Below, piece after piece: positions 12,321 to 26,000 of a DNA stretch of 64,000 bases (positions are counted from its first letter, which is position 1; every line of letters starts with the position of its first letter). Below the pieces are notes generated by a model. It worked only from the letters and a program-made list of their open reading frames with translations, was not told the origin of the DNA and did not search any database. A program made the position numbers and the translations under genes. Origin of the DNA: Loxodes magnus (lineage: Eukaryota > Ciliophora > Karyorelictea > Loxodida > Loxodidae); assembly GCA_946699065.1 (NCBI GenBank), contig CAMPDV010000225.1:186001-250000 (forward strand), written 5' to 3'.

Positions 12321-13260
12321 TTTAAATTTTATGACTTAAAATTAAAAAAATTATTAATAAAACAAACAATGAAATAAAAATTAATTTATTTAAGTTATTA
12401 TAAAAATTTTTAAATTGTTTATATCAAATGAATTTTTACTTCATTAATTTTTTGTAATATTTTTCAGTTTGTATGTCATCAGCTTCCAATTGAGCTTTTT
12501 TACTATTTTTACGTCAATAAAATTTTTTCAATATCCTTAATATTTTTTTGGTTATAAGCTAATTATTTAAATTTTTTTTATACTTGTCTTTTTTTTAAAG
12601 TTTTACAATTTTAATTCTTGTTTAAACATTTTTTATAAAACTCATTTTTATTTCTATTTTTTTTTATTTTTATTACTAATACAGTTCATTAGCAAAGTTT
12701 TTCCTTTCTTAAATTTTTATTTACTAGCGCAAGTTAATTTCCTTCATAATTTATTTTTTCATTTATTTAAATATTTTCTATCATGCTATTTAAGCATAAT
12801 TCATAGTTATTTTAACAATTATTTTATTCTTTATGCAAGTTTGTCATAGTTATTACTTAAATTTATATATGTAAACGATTTTATTATTAAATAATATTAT
12901 TTTATTAGTCTTCTGAATTATATTTTTTAATTATTTAGAAATCAAACTTTCATCCATTAACTTTAAACTAATATTGTTTACCTTATGAACTTAATTTATA
13001 GTTTCAAAGTTTTAAAATTAACATTATGATTGAGAATCGCTGTGATTCTATTAATTTTTTATAGATAGTATTTTTAAATTCTGCACAATAGTACTGCTTA
13101 TTGATATAATAGAGTTTTTAAATCTACTAATAACGCTATTTTTTAACTTCTTTTTCTCTAGATATAATTAAAAAATTTAATATCATTAATATATTAAAGG
13201 CGAAAACTTTGAGCTTCTGATATATAGCATTTTCCAAAATAATAAATATGGATGTCGATA
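12321..13260. other. Very AT-rich spacer
   Basis: Long T- and A-rich sequence upstream of the channel gene. No exon, RNA or repeat recognised. Confidence 0.5.
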
Positions 13261-13305
13261 TAGGTAAATAACTAGTTGTTAATCTGATGCAGTTTATACC
13301 GTTTT

Positions 13306-13566
13306 ATGAGTAATCTTGAATCTGATGAAATTATGAAGAAGGTTGTATAGACTCTGAAAAGACACGCCTAACTTGCCAAAAAGTTCTCGCTAGAGAATGA
13401 ACGCTTGATTGTAGGTCTTTTTAATGGCTTCTGGATCTTGCTCAATAGACTTTAGCATTTAGTTCAAAATAAACTAATAGTTTATAATAATCAGCTAATG
13501 CGACTATTTGGACGACTAGAATTTAGAAAGAAATATGATAATATTTTTTAAATATTAATAATGCAA
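13306..13566 (+). CDS. Small unrecognised ORF next to a TIR-like end
   Basis: Composition changes sharply at about 13,250. A frame from ATG 13,306 reads MSNLESDEIMKKVVQTLKRH then KFSLENERLIVGLFNGFWIL and LMRLFGRLEFRKKYDN, a helical, amphipathic protein of roughly 80 residues. It uses TAA/TAG as Gln and has no TGA in frame. It stops short of a sequence resembling the right end of the TIR family (13,568-13,605), so it may be cargo or an internal gene of one of these elements. Single copy, no family recognised. Confidence 0.4.
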
Positions 13567-13606
13567 GATTGTAGCGCCAACGTAGTGCTTCGCGCTTACA
13601 TCATCA
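13567..13606 (+). repeat. Variant right end of the TIR element family
   Basis: TGTAGCGCCAACGTAGTGC then TTCGCGCTTACATCATC. It follows the same plan as the right ends at 46,297, 52,676 and 53,903: GCGC, CCAAC loop, GTGCT, CGCGCT, AT-rich flank. The outer arms TGTA/TACA are complementary, as GAGC/GCTC are in the canonical copies. No matching left end was found, so the copy is truncated or too divergent. Confidence 0.45.
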
Positions 13607-15440
13607 TAACTTTTAATATATTTATGAGATTCTTCATTTTAAATATATTTAGTTAATAGCTTAATTAATTACTGATTAGTTACTGCTATTTATCATTTCT
13701 ACTTTTGATTAATTCAAATTAATATAAATATCATTTTAAACTTAATTCATAATATTTTAACTCTATTAATCTTTAGACTAAGTTTTTATTAGAAATAAAT
13801 TTCTCTTTTTTCTCATTTATTTTTACTTTTTCTACTATAATTAAGATTTAAATGTTGATAATATTACATATGATTCAGAACATTTTAATCTTAGAAGTTC
13901 ACTTAATAAAAACTATCCTTCTATTATTCTTATACTGTGCCATTTGTAGCATCTTAACATTGAATTAAACTTAAAGTCTGTCCGTTTGTTTCTATAGTTC
14001 CTGTTTAGTTTTATTCTGAAAATAATTTTAAAATTGATAATGATTTTAAAAGTTACAATTGCACTAAAATAAGCAAGATTATAAAGCCTATTATATTAAA
14101 CTTTAAATGCTAACTATTTTTTATATAATCATAACTATTAACTTTAATCATAGTTCTGCTCTATTTCTATTTTAATTCTTTAGCCTTTTTATATAAATCT
14201 TAATATTGCTAAGTAGACTGCTAGATTAGTTATTATTGTTGCTGTTCTCTTTTATTCCTTTTTAATTAAATTACTTCTTAATAAGAATATGTTTAAACTA
14301 AACTAAATATTGCTTAGAGACTCTAACTACTATTTCTAATAGGTGTTTTAAACTTAATTCTTCTATTTATTTTAAATATATCTTTAGCTTTTTTAGCCCT
14401 AAGATATCTAGCTCTTTAATAGATTTTACTTCATAATCATAACAGCCTCTTAAGCATATTTTTGAAACCTAAGATGGGATCAATGTTGTGAACTGTTTTA
14501 TATCTATAAATGAACTTCTATTTCTTTCCCTTTTGTATATTAAATATCCATGCTTTATCTAGTGATAATTCTAAATCAATAATAGGATATATCTAGTCTC
14601 AATAAGCTTCCTTGATAAATTTCTATAAAAACATAGATTAATATTTTTAAAGAGCTTCAATAGCTAAAAGCTCTAGTATACAGTACTAAAGGTATAAAAA
14701 ATTACAAGGGTATAATTAACAATATCTCAAGAAAAGTAAGATAGAAATGTGAAATATGAACAGAAAGGAACTTCAATCGTTATGAAAAATATAAAATACC
14801 AGATTGTTTGATTAATATTAAAGGAATAGAAATAGAATAAGAAAAGCCGTGGAAATGAATAAAGTCATTATTATATTAAAAGATTGAAGTATTTTTAAAA
14901 TTGAATAAACAAGAATTCGGAAGTTGACAAAAAGAAAATAGAAATATCAAAGATTGGTAAACATTTAAATAAAATTATGAAATATGCTTACTGATATTGG
15001 AATATATATTTTATTAAAAATGCGAAAAATTAAATAAAATCATATGGATTTATTGGAAGAAATAAATAATAAAACAATATAAATAAAAAAAATTAATTGA
15101 AAAGAATAACAAGAAATAGAGAAAAATTACAATGCTGTTACTAAAATTTAATTATAGATAATGTCAAATTGAATTAATGAAGGACATCATTGTGCGAATT
15201 TCATTTTCCTCTCTCTCTCTTTATTTTCAATTTTCTTTTTATTTATTTTTTGCAGACTCATTACTTAAGTTTCTTTCTTAAACTATATTTTTTTCTCTCA
15301 TCATTTTATCTTTTTGTTTGAATATTTAAATTTTTAAAATTTCTATACTTTAAAGCAATCTTTGATGAAAATTTTTAGATATTTGCCAATCTTAGGGATT
15401 TACTTTTTACAAAGTCTGAAATTGTATATTTTTAGTCGTA
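13607..15440. other. AT-rich region without recognisable genes
   Basis: No motif recognised on either strand. A run of CTCTCT near 15,212-15,222 is the only simple repeat of note. Confidence 0.45.
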
Positions 15441-15449
15441 CAGAATTAG

Positions 15450-16521
15450 CATTTTATATTGTAAATTCCATAATGACTAAGCTACATATTTTCTTACATT
15501 AGCATCATATATAAATAAAGCATCATATTTATCTAAAAATCCAAATTTAAGCTTTCTATAATAAATCTATCTATCAGTTTATTAGGATAATGAGTAACTT
15601 TAAATTCTTTATGACCAAGAAACTCTCTCCGTGCTGATTACTCTGTAAGGTTCTTAAAAATTGAAATAACTGGTAAATTCATCTGACCGCTTTCTGTAAG
15701 AAAGAACTGAAATGTGTAAGGAGAATATTCCTTTTTGTAGACTTTGAAAACTTACCAATCAAATAATTGTCTAGATACATTTCCTTAAAAGCATTGAATC
15801 CAATTAATAACTTTTCTAAGGTTTAGAAGCATAATTAGATAGTTATAAATTTTGTTTCTACCTTTCTTTAGGCTTTAACTATTCTCTTTTTTAATTATTT
15901 ATTTTAATTTTTTTGAAAAAATCAATCTAATAGATACAACAATATTATCAATACAATTCAATTCTATTAGCTACATTCGTCATCAATAGGTTAACACTTC
16001 AAAGTTTATTCTATAATTTTCTCATCCATTTTCTTTTTCTCGATTATACGAATATTCGTTCTTTTTGTAGGTAGTATAAATCTTCTGAATCTACTTCTTC
16101 AACTCTATTTATTATCCTTCTTCTTTATAACTTGAAAATCAACAAGTTTTGCTAAGTTTTCTATTTACTTGCAGTGTCTACATTTCTTAGCTCTCTCCCT
16201 TCTTTACTATAAATTAGACCTTTATTTTTATTATTCATATAATCACTAAATCATTTATGCTTCAAGCTATTTATTTGCCTAACTTAAATTTTGTTCAAAA
16301 ATACTCAATCAGACAGATTATAGTTAAAGCTTGAATTTTTTATAAAGCGTTATAGGTTAAAACTTTACTTGATGATTCTCAGTATATTTTTCACGCAGTT
16401 CGCAAAGATTGCTCAGTCATATTTATTTTGACGAAAAAGCAACTTGATCTTGTCATTTAAAGCATTTATATAAATCCTTTAATCCTTTTTGGTTTAATAG
16501 TCTGCATTTCAAGCAAATCAT
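15450..16521 (-). CDS. Unrecognised gene: CxxC start, long coiled coil, conserved tail
   Basis: The minus frame from ATG 16,521 reads MICLKCRLLNQKG (a CxxC pair), YKCFKWQDQVAFSS, LCELREKYTENHQVKFQ, then SIFEQNLSQANKQLEAQM (coiled coil), RAKKCRHCKQIENLAKLVDF (a second CxxC), and towards 15,600 LFDWQVFKVYKKEYSPYTF and REFLGHKEFKVTHYPNKL. The paired Cys motifs and following coiled coil recall B-box-type zinc-binding plus coiled-coil layouts, but the His/Cys spacing is not complete enough to assign one. The frame of the last third is less certain. A decayed paralogue lies at 1,380-2,040. The start is the first ATG before the CxxC. Function unknown. Confidence 0.5.
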
Positions 16522-16559
16522 ACTATCACCTTTTTTAGTCTCTATTCAAATATTTACCA

Positions 16560-17600
16560 AAAATATAATGACAAAATAAATCCTCATATCATATCTCCAT
16601 AGATAGATAATGGTTTTAATACAAAAATATAGGTTACAAATTAACAAGAAAAAGGAAACAATTTTGAAATTAAATAGCGATTGTAGTAATAGAAATGAGA
16701 TTAACCTAGCTTAAAGATATTAATAAAATTCAATTCTATAAAGGTTTTTATCAAGCTATTTTATCATTTTCTCCAAGGATAGAATCTTTAATTGAATATA
16801 GTTTCTTTCTATTAGCTATCTAATAACTCAGCCCAATTTCACAGCTTTCTCTTATCTATTAGTTATAGCAAATCTTCTGCTATTTTATCCTGTTGCACAA
16901 CTGCCTTCTTTTAAAAATTCGCTAGTTTAGACTATTTGCTAAGAGTTTTGATATTTAATTCTATTTCCTTTACACAGAGAAGGTTTATTGAGCTCTGTAA
17001 TTTGACTATATGATTTTTATGTTCCTTATGAATATGAATGTTCTAAAAGGTTGATGGTACTTTCATTTTCATTTACACATATTGATCTCATTAAGCTAAT
17101 TAGACTGAACCCTCGTTAAATAAAGATAACTATATCCTCTTATATCCATGGTAATAAACTACTGATTGAATCAGCTTGCTTTTCCTAGCTAATCTCTTCC
17201 GTTTCGAATCCTATTGATAAAGAAATTTTGAGAAGGTTAATAAAGCTGATTCCATATAAAGAAAGATGCTTGCTAAAGAAGTAAAGTCAGGATAATTTAA
17301 AAAGGGCTAATCTGAAATTTAGAGATCTGATTTATAACTTATAGTTGACATTTAATGAGGTAGTATTAATACTAATCTAGAGATAATTAGTTGTATATAT
17401 AAAATATGCATCAACTAAGGTTTACAAAAGATAAAGCTAAAGACTTAATATGATAATCTTAATACTTTACTAAATATTATAAAAGGGATAGTTACTTCTA
17501 TACTTAATAACTAACTAGAATTAATCCAATAAAAGCTTAGTAGAAAGTATAGAAATGCTATATAAAGTACTTAATTATTGATTCATCTACTATACTATAT
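16560..17600. other. AT-rich region, no gene recognised
   Basis: Nothing named on either strand. Composition is slightly less AT-rich near 16,850-17,300, which may be the start of the coding stretch that follows. Confidence 0.35.
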
Positions 17601-17609
17601 AAGATTAAT

Positions 17610-20600
17610 TAATATATCCCTATCTTGGGGTTTATTCTATGTTAATAGTTATTTTTTATTTAGCATAGCTTGTAATATCTGCTGGTTCTTCTATTTCGTT
17701 TTTAGTAGGTTGGAATGTAATCTTCACATAGATAATTTAAATTAAGCAGTGCTACTTAAAGATATTAATTCCCTTTTAGTTCAAGATCTTACAGTTTTAG
17801 CATTATCCTTTAACTTTTTCCTATCTTCTAATTACTCACTTTATTATTACTTTCTTAGACAGTAAAAAAGTATATCTGATTATACTATTTTAGTATATGT
17901 ACTCTATAATAAAGCTTATCTATGCTGTATCTTGGTCATACAGGAAGTAAACTTTAGATAGTAAAGCTAAAAGGTGTCTGTGTCTTAGAACTAACTTATC
18001 TTAATTAAATAAAAGCTTCTTTTAGGGAAGGGATATCATTTCATCTTATCAATCTGATAATCTAAAGAACAAGTGTGTAAGAATCAAGCCTTAATAAGGG
18101 TTATCTAGAGTATCTTCTTATTAGAATCATTTTTCGTTGAAGGTTGCTAAATCCGCCAAATTTATTGGATAGAGTTGTCTAGATGAACCTCTAGAAGCTG
18201 CAACTACAAGAAAATCAGATATATTATAAAAAAATTGTTATAGGAAACAGGATATCTAAAGCTAGGTTAAATGATGAATCTTTAAAGACCATACTATACG
18301 AATCTGAGAGAAAAGGTATATTATGAGATATAAGTACTTAAAGACAAGATTTAAACTTAGAAAGGAAAAAGTATCAAATTATTGAACCAACTTATCTAAT
18401 AATTTTATCGTCCTTTTTGCAACTTTTTTAAAACTGAAGTAGTAAAATTTCTGATATTTTTAAGATAATTTATAACTATTTTCTGTGAAAATGTAAACTT
18501 ATCAAAAACCTCATGGACTATATCCTTCAAGATTATTTTGCTACCGCAATAAGCAGCATCCTTTGTTAGATAGAAGCATAAAGCTGGGAGATTAAAACGT
18601 TTCTTTCAGCATAGAGCTTAAATTTTATTGCTATAGACTTAATTTATAGGTTCCTTAGTTTATTAAGAGTTCTATAGATATCTTCCGTTCTCTCTTTTCT
18701 TGAATATTTAAGAGATAGAAGTTATTTAATCCATTTAAATCAGCACTAATTCTTATAGCGCAGCTTAACATCTAACACATATGCATCAAACTGTCCCTTG
18801 TAACTTAAATCATTTAGACTAATCTTAGCTCTTTTTTTTATATATTCATTATAGCTTTTAAAACGCCAGAACTTCTTAGAAAATCAGTTATTAGGAGTAT
18901 TAACTGCATATCTATCTAAATAATCCTTTGAGGCTATTGATTTGCTTTCTTGTAGCATCAGAGAACTTTTATTATAGAGGAACTAGTTTTATTCTGTTAT
19001 TGCTAGATTTTTACATCTTTAGATGCTTTCACTTAAAAACACCAAGTCAGCATTAGTCCTCAAAAGAGCTTGACTTCGGCCTGATATATCGAGCTAGAAA
19101 TGATCTAGAACTGATTGATCTCACTAGGTGTGACAAAAGATGAAAGAGATATATCTCATCTAACAAGTTTCTTGAAAGACTACTCTTTTAGAGTGATCAG
19201 TTTAAGAACAAACTAAAGTTGAAATGATTAAAAATAGTATGGAAGGTTTAAATACGATTGTATTTTAGTAGACGAAAGAGAAAAAACTACATTGAGAGTT
19301 AGTAGATTGGATAGACTGTTAGTCTCTTAGTTGAGAAAATTAATTAGAAAACTATTGAGAAAGTTCGTATGAAAGAGGTTTATATAACTTACAGTATGCT
19401 TTTTTGAAACCTTTAAAGAACTATTACCTTTTTGAGCGCAATACCATGTTAATATACAGCAGAATTCTTCGTAATTATGATTGACTAGAAGATCCACCCC
19501 ATCACCAAGTGTTTCTTTTCATCTCTTAATTCTTAAAATGGTTGTTAGGAATTATAATGCTCTGTGTTGACAAAACTTTATCATTATCATAGCTGAGAAA
19601 CAGAAGTCATCAGTATTCAAATTAATACGAGTCGGAGCTCTAAAGCATGGAGAATAGTTCCAAGAAACAAAGATAAGTCCTTTCGGTAATTTAGAAAAGC
19701 TTCAAAGAATTAAAGATATCTGGATAAGTCTAAGTTTCAATCTCAGAGAGCAACTTAAAGTACAATTAGCTTGTGGAGCAGAAGTAGCTTTATTAATCAA
19801 GCAATCTAAACTGAAGAATAAAATTTAAGATATACTTACTGAGCCATTCCTAAATATTTATTCTAGTATTTTCTTCAGAATGTAGCAAGAAGCTATTTAA
19901 TATAACTAAAAAGTTCTAAACTGATAAATTGGGGATGATTCAATTAATTGAGGAAAGATCTTCGTTTGATTAAATGCTTTGATGTAAAAGCAAAAATGGT
20001 ATGATTTAAATTACTAAACAGAAATAGATTCGATAGAAGCTTTGAGTTCCTATAGTTCTATTTTAAATTATCCTAATGGATAATAAATCTGCTATACTAT
20101 GGTAAGAAAACCATAATTTGCTGATGTGAAAACTTTCATGTTTCTTTCTAACGACAGTATGTATAAGACCTTTATAAGTTAAATAGTTCCAAAAGTTCGT
20201 AAATTAAAAAATACCCATAAGAACAAATGACTATTACTCTACTTCGAAAGCTTGCTATACTGAATTTTATCTAGTAATAGATGGTTTATAATTAGGACTA
20301 ATAAGGTACTATATAAGTGCATTATCCATCTATCTGATAAAATTTTGTTCTATATGTACACAAATATTTTAGTTAGTTACGCTAATTTCCTTAATCACCT
20401 AGTTTATGCATCTCTATTGAAGAAGATAAAAATGGTATGCTATAAAAGGAAAAATCTAATATCTGCTCTAATGATTTCAATAGGTTTAAGAGTAGAAAGT
20501 TAATATACTAGATTTCTAATTAGTAGTATACTTCATTAAATATAAAGAAACAACTTGGGAACATTTTATTAGAGAAAGCATTAATAGCAAGAGACTAAGT

Positions 20601-20640
20601 GTCTAAATTACTGCTAGTTTAATTTAAGATCTAGGATGTT
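17610..20640 (+). CDS. Possible large unrecognised gene
   Basis: Over about 3 kb the plus strand gives protein-like frames with balanced composition. Near 17,620 it reads VNSYFLFSIACNICWFFYFV; near 18,130 FFVEGCQIRQIYWIELSRW; near 18,280 LQRPYYTNLREKVYYEIQVL; near 19,340 KTIEKVRMKEVYITYSMLFW; near 19,640 VGALKHGEQFQETKISPFGN; near 19,750 LREQLKVQLACGAEVALLIK; near 20,060 NYPNGQQICYTMVRKPQFAD. The frame changes at least once near 19,550, so introns or frameshifts are present. GC is higher than in flanking DNA. I do not recognise any domain, there is no second copy here to test conservation, and all frames are open under this code, so this stays tentative. Confidence 0.35.
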
Positions 20641-21530
20641 ATAAAAGAGTGAAAGTAGGCATAAAATAGGGAACTGAGCTTAGAATAGAGTTATAAGGAG
20701 CTTTTCTTTTAATTATTATTAGTTTCGCTTCATTACTGATATAATGAGAATTTCTCTTTTCTAAGGAGTTAAAATGTGAATAAGTTGCAGTAACAACTAG
20801 ATAAAAATACCATCCTAATCAAACTTTCAATTAACCTCAGGTCTAATCATAAATCAGATTTAATTTACTAAAGTCTTCACAAAAAAAGCTAAAAATCCAG
20901 CTTATAACTTAAGAAAATATAAAATGACAAAGTTTTTCCTTCTATAAAAAGACTCTGCATTTATAGATTTTAATCGCATAGCCATTTGATTATATTTTAG
21001 ATTTGAAAAGATAAATAATAGAGTAATGTAAGTAGTAGTTGCATAATTGAATATAAGGATGTATCTAAATTTAAAGATAGAGAGCTTTTTTAATCTGAAA
21101 GTGTTTAATTTGTTTTGGTATGTACATTAGCTACTATATCATCTATATATATTTACTATTCTGGGTTACTACTCCAATTAATTCATTTTATACCCTTCAT
21201 TAATTAATTATCTTTTGCCCTAATCAAGATAATTCTAAGCAACTTAAGTTTACTATAATGCTTAGTTTATTAATAAAGCTAAACATAGAAAAAGCTTTAC
21301 TAGTTATATCAACACATCATCACTATATCTCCTTATCAAAGCATCTAGCAGGTAAACCATTTTAATAAGTAGTAGCATACTTAACTAATTATAGATCTTT
21401 AAACTACTTCTTTACAGATCAATATACGAAACTATATATATTATAAATACTATTAATAATATAACTTTTATTATTATGTTTATCAGTTAATATTTATAAT
21501 ACTTCAATAGCTCAATACTTAGAAATCAAT
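20641..21530. other. AT-rich spacer
   Basis: No recognisable feature between the possible large gene and the RING-finger gene. Confidence 0.4.
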
Positions 21531-21539
21531 CCTCATTAC

Positions 21540-21917
21540 TGAAGCTCTTCTCTATTCTAAAGCAAAAACATGTCCATAGTTATCTCTTAGTTTCATCTCC
21601 TTTAAAGCTTCAGTGGTTTAAGATTTTTCCATAATTTGCCTCTTCATTTGTTCTAGTTTCTATCTACCAACTTGAATCTTTTATATGTATTATTAGTTTT
21701 CTTATATCATTCTTATTAAATCACTTTCTTAAGGTAAATCTTACAATCTAAAATGGAATCCTTTTTAACAAATAGAACATTACATTATGCCTTATAACCA
21801 GTACTGAGTATTCAAACACAAACCACAGTAAATATGTCCACAAGGTAAGACTGTTGGAAGAGTATTAGTTAGGTTGTAATCTCTTAAGCAGATTAAGCAT
21901 TTTGGTAATGCTCACAT
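21540..21917 (-). CDS. RING-finger protein (C3HC4)
   Basis: From ATG 21,917 (ATG TGA read as Met-Trp) the minus strand encodes CLICLRDYNLTNT, then VLPCGHIYCGLCLNTQYW and MQCSICQKGFHF. The Cys/His pattern is C-x2-C, C-x-H-x2-C-x2-C, C-x2-C in RING order. RING domains bind two zinc ions and usually recruit an E2 enzyme for ubiquitin transfer. After the RING comes a Lys/Arg/Gln-rich helical tail to about 21,540 with in-frame TAA, TAG and TGA. The final Cys pair is CSIC rather than the common CPxC. No transmembrane segment is visible. The 3' end and any introns are not resolved. Confidence 0.75.
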
Positions 21918-21929
21918 TTTGATTATAAT

Positions 21930-22470
21930 CTAGATAAAAAAAGTACTTAAAAAGCCAATTTATAACAGTTAGTATCAAAAATAAAAACTAAAGTATGATA
22001 AATAATACCTAAAGCAGTGTTACATTATTAGATGATTTAGTAGATTGAAGACATAAATGAATTAGATATAAGGATGAGATATAATATCATAATAATAAGT
22101 AGATTTTAGATCCTATGATTGATCTAGATTAGTTAAGGTTTTAAGTAATGTAAGCATTTGTTAGTTTTATAATTATCATTTATCTAAAATACTTATTGCT
22201 CTTAAAGTTAGTTAATAGAGTATAAGCTTTTTTTAATACTTCCATTTATTTATTTTAGTGGAACTTTAAGCATTTTCTTTACTCTTTCAGAAAACTGTCA
22301 AACAATTATTCAATTAAATTAAGTGCTTTAATATTTATAAATATTGGGACATAGTGTAATAATTAAAAACCTAGGTTATAAATGTTAAAAATGCGAAAAT
22401 AAAAGTTTAGTAGATTTCAATCAAATATCTTTTCCTTTTTTTCGTTCTCAGGTATTTTTGTCAACGTTTT
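21930..22470. other. AT-rich spacer
   Basis: No gene or repeat recognised. Confidence 0.45.
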
Positions 22471-22479
22471 CTATATTCA

Positions 22480-23080
22480 GCTTTTCTCTTTGGTTTTGAC
22501 TCAGTTGATTCATTTAAATCTCATGATATAACTGAAATAACTAAAAGCTTTTTCTTTAGTTTGTAATAGAATTATTTGATTGATTGTGCTATTTCAGGAA
22601 TTTAATTTTTTAAATGATGGTTTATTTAGTTTTAGTCATATAGGATTAATATTTCTTGTCTTCGTTTTGAAAAACTTCGTGATTTTCAAATTCCTAAAAG
22701 AAGCTTTTATAATAAAAGCAGTCAAAAATATAGTTAAAACCGAATTTTATGGAACATAAGTAAATGATACTATATTGTACGTTGTAGTGGAGCATACTGA
22801 GTTCTATTGAAAATTATAAGTATAAGTTGTAAGTCTATAACTAGAAACAGCCTTTCTAACTATATGTCTATTATATTAGTATTTGCTATTTCAGGAAACA
22901 TATTTTCAATATCTATTTGATCTATAATTCTTTTTGCTATAGGCATGATGAAGTTTCTTCAAAACCATTGAAGTAAAAAGCTACTAAAGTTAAATTAAAT
23001 CTTACTTTATAGATTAATTAACAGAATGTATCATAATTAACTTTCAGAGTTTTGCTTGATTAAATATGATCGAAGTTATC
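22480..23080 (-). pseudogene. Repeated gene fragment, copy 1 (weakly cyclin-like)
   Basis: Homologous at the nucleotide level to 40,930-41,390: shared words include TTCAGGAAA, GAAAATTATAAG, TCTATAATTCTTTTTGC and TCTAACTATATG-type blocks in the same order. The minus strand here reads MPIAKRIIDQIDIENMFPEI then LERLFLVIDLQLILIIFN. The second copy keeps FPEITYTKIINTILERLFL, LIIFNKN and YYADIIEFENHKAF. The pattern LERLF...L.LIIFN...YYA is loosely like a PHO80-type cyclin box, but I would not assign it. Both copies look broken. Confidence 0.45.
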
Positions 23081-26000
23081 TAACTCTAACCAGATTCAAA
23101 TTTTAGAATGTTTAATTTTAATCCCTTTATCTAAAATTATTTTAGAAGATATAGGAAAAAGGTTCTAAACTTGTAAATAGAAACTATTTTCTGATCATAA
23201 ATTTATCTAATTTTGTATTAGTATAAATTTGAAATTATTTTGCTTCTTTAATATTGAGATTCAAAATAAGGCTAGTAGTTGGTATTGATATTATCCTATC
23301 TATAGCATCTTTAAATACTTTTCTTTTATTTCAAGAATTTTTTCATTTTTCAATGTTTTTAATTCCCTTTCAAAATATTATGCTAGTTTCTCCAATTTTT
23401 TAAATATCTAAAATAACCACTCTTTGTTTTGCTAAAAAGAAAGGCAATATGAGATTAAGGATTTGCTTACGTTTCTTATCGTAATTTTAAATATAGCTTT
23501 ATTATTTTTCTATTAAAACAAAAGTCGATAATAAATCATCTGGAGCTTCCTCTTTTTTACTTCATAACTAAATCTATTCCTCCCACTTAAGAAGCTTTTA
23601 ATTCTTTTACAAAGTCACAACTTTTGAAAATATAATCAGTCCTTTAGTTATTATTTATTCGTTCTTATTTGTCAATATTCTTATGCATGCTGAAAATAAC
23701 ACTTTCCCAGTTATTAGCAAATTAACTAAATTCTTTCTGTTGCTTTTATATAGTTTATTTTCCTAGAATTTAGATAGTTTATTGATATTATTTAAATGAT
23801 GCATAATTAAGAAATATTTCGATAATGAGAATCTTTTAAATTTAGATAGTACAATAGTAATGCATATAGAAGTTCAATTTCATCTAGAAATATTAGGATA
23901 TTGGAAAGAAACTCCTTAATTTAGAACTGTTGGTTTTAAAAATAAAAATACGGGAAGTTTAGTAATTTCTATCTGAAAATTGACAAAAAAATTAGGTTTA
24001 TTTAAGTAAAAATGTCATTAAAATGAATCAAGCAATTAATAAATTTCATTATGTTAAGAATGCTAGAAGTATAGATATTTGCAATCGTAATAGAAAATTA
24101 ATGCTTATAATTGTTTAAAACTTAGTAGAGAGAGTGAATAAAATAGTTCGTAAAATAGTTATGTTATAACTATGTAAAGCAGTCTAAAATTTTGTTCTTA
24201 TAAATTATATTCAAAACTGCGAGAATAAAGAAGAATAATTATAATTGATCATAGCAGTTTCACACATCAATAGGTTAAACAAAAAAATTGAGTCTAAAAA
24301 ATTTCTCAAATGAACTCGTTATTCTTGTTAAGGTACATAGGATTATTAAGAGCAAAATAAGGTTGATGTTATTGATTTATTTTCTATTAGTTATTTTCCA
24401 TATTAATAATCAAGCAGAAAATTTAGTGTTAAAGACTAGAAATTCATTCACAAGATTTAAATTCGAGAGCTGTATTTTTTAGTTCTCAGAAGGTATTCTT
24501 TAAACCTCGCTTAAAAATTTATAATCGTATTTTAACTGATTATTAGAATACAGCTTTACCTTAATTTTCCATTTGATTATAAATAGAATTAAATATTATA
24601 TAATTAGCTTAAAAACACTATGTTTATTACCCATCCCTTCTTCACTTAAGTATATAGAATAATATTGTCCATTTCCATTTTATCAGGTTATAATTAAGAT
24701 CTCTTATAATTATATAAATTTACGCTTTTTGCTCCTTTTAATCCTTTAGAAAGTTAGTAATCTTTATTATTGGAAATTTCCTTGAAGCTTAAATTTGAAC
24801 TTAGAAATACTTCAATAATATAGTGGTAAGAACGATAGAGTTAGTTCTTATTTCTAATGTATAATAGATCTTTTAAAACAAAGTACTTCGTAGTAGCTTT
24901 CCAATATTATTTAGTGCTACTTCAGTAAATTAAAACGTATATAGAAAAGCAAAAAAAAGTGTAAATTTTTTGTAATTTATTCTCAGAGGAAAAATAAATA
25001 AAGCAAATAAAAATGCAGATTTCTTAATATAAAATAGTCTCTAAAAGGCAATAAGTTATACAATTTATTTCCGCTATATTTCCATCTTCATTTAGATCAA
25101 ATAATCAAAAAAGTGTTTATAATATTATTGTAAATATACAATAAAGGCAATTTTCAGAAATTATACATTACAATAAATTTACTAAATTCTGTGTTTTAAA
25201 ACATATAGTACAGTTTATACTTTACTTATAATTCAGAAACATCCCCCCAACTTTTAAAATTTGCAAATAGGATCTTACAAACTAACAAGTTGCAATAGAT
25301 TAAATTATTTCCTTTTAATATTTTTCAGAATATATTTTACTAAATTGAACCTAATATTTTTAATGGCATTTATCATTATTCTTTATTTCTTGCTAATTTA
25401 TTCTATTAATCAGATATCATTAAAATAATACACCTATTCCAATACCTTATACGTAATTTGAATTAAGTTATATTCATTCTTAATTTATTTTTACATGTCT
25501 AAATTAATTTCTGCTAGTTAAACTATACATAATCAATAGCCTTTTTTTATATCTAGAACTTCACCTTTTTTAATTTTTAAATGCTCAAAATTCCAACTGC
25601 TTTCAATAAATTTTTAGATCTACAATCTAAATTAACTTTTTCAATTTTTTGTTTTAGATTTGCGTATGTATATTTTTGAGATGATAGGTTAATATATTCT
25701 ATTTATTAGCAATTAATTATTGGATCTATTGCATTATTTAAAATATTCTATTACTTAATTTTTTTAAATAAGATCCTACTATTTTCATTCTATTTTTTAT
25801 TCATTAGAATTTTAATTTTAACCATCATTGTTATTAGTATTTTATCTGTGATATCAATCAATCTTTTTTATTAAATTTAACAATCAAAATAGTCACTATT
25901 TTGAAGATCTGGCTGACTACTATTAAATTTTAACTATTTCTTACTAACCAAAAAATTTTAAAAATTTTGAAATTTTATTGAATCAGGAAGTTCGATAAGC

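Noticed and set aside
22480..23080. Cyclin (PHO80-like) assignment for the repeated fragments at 22.5 and 40.9 kb.
   Set aside because: Only a loose LERLF...LIIFN...YYA pattern. Key Lys/Glu cyclin-box residues cannot be placed. Left as unrecognised.
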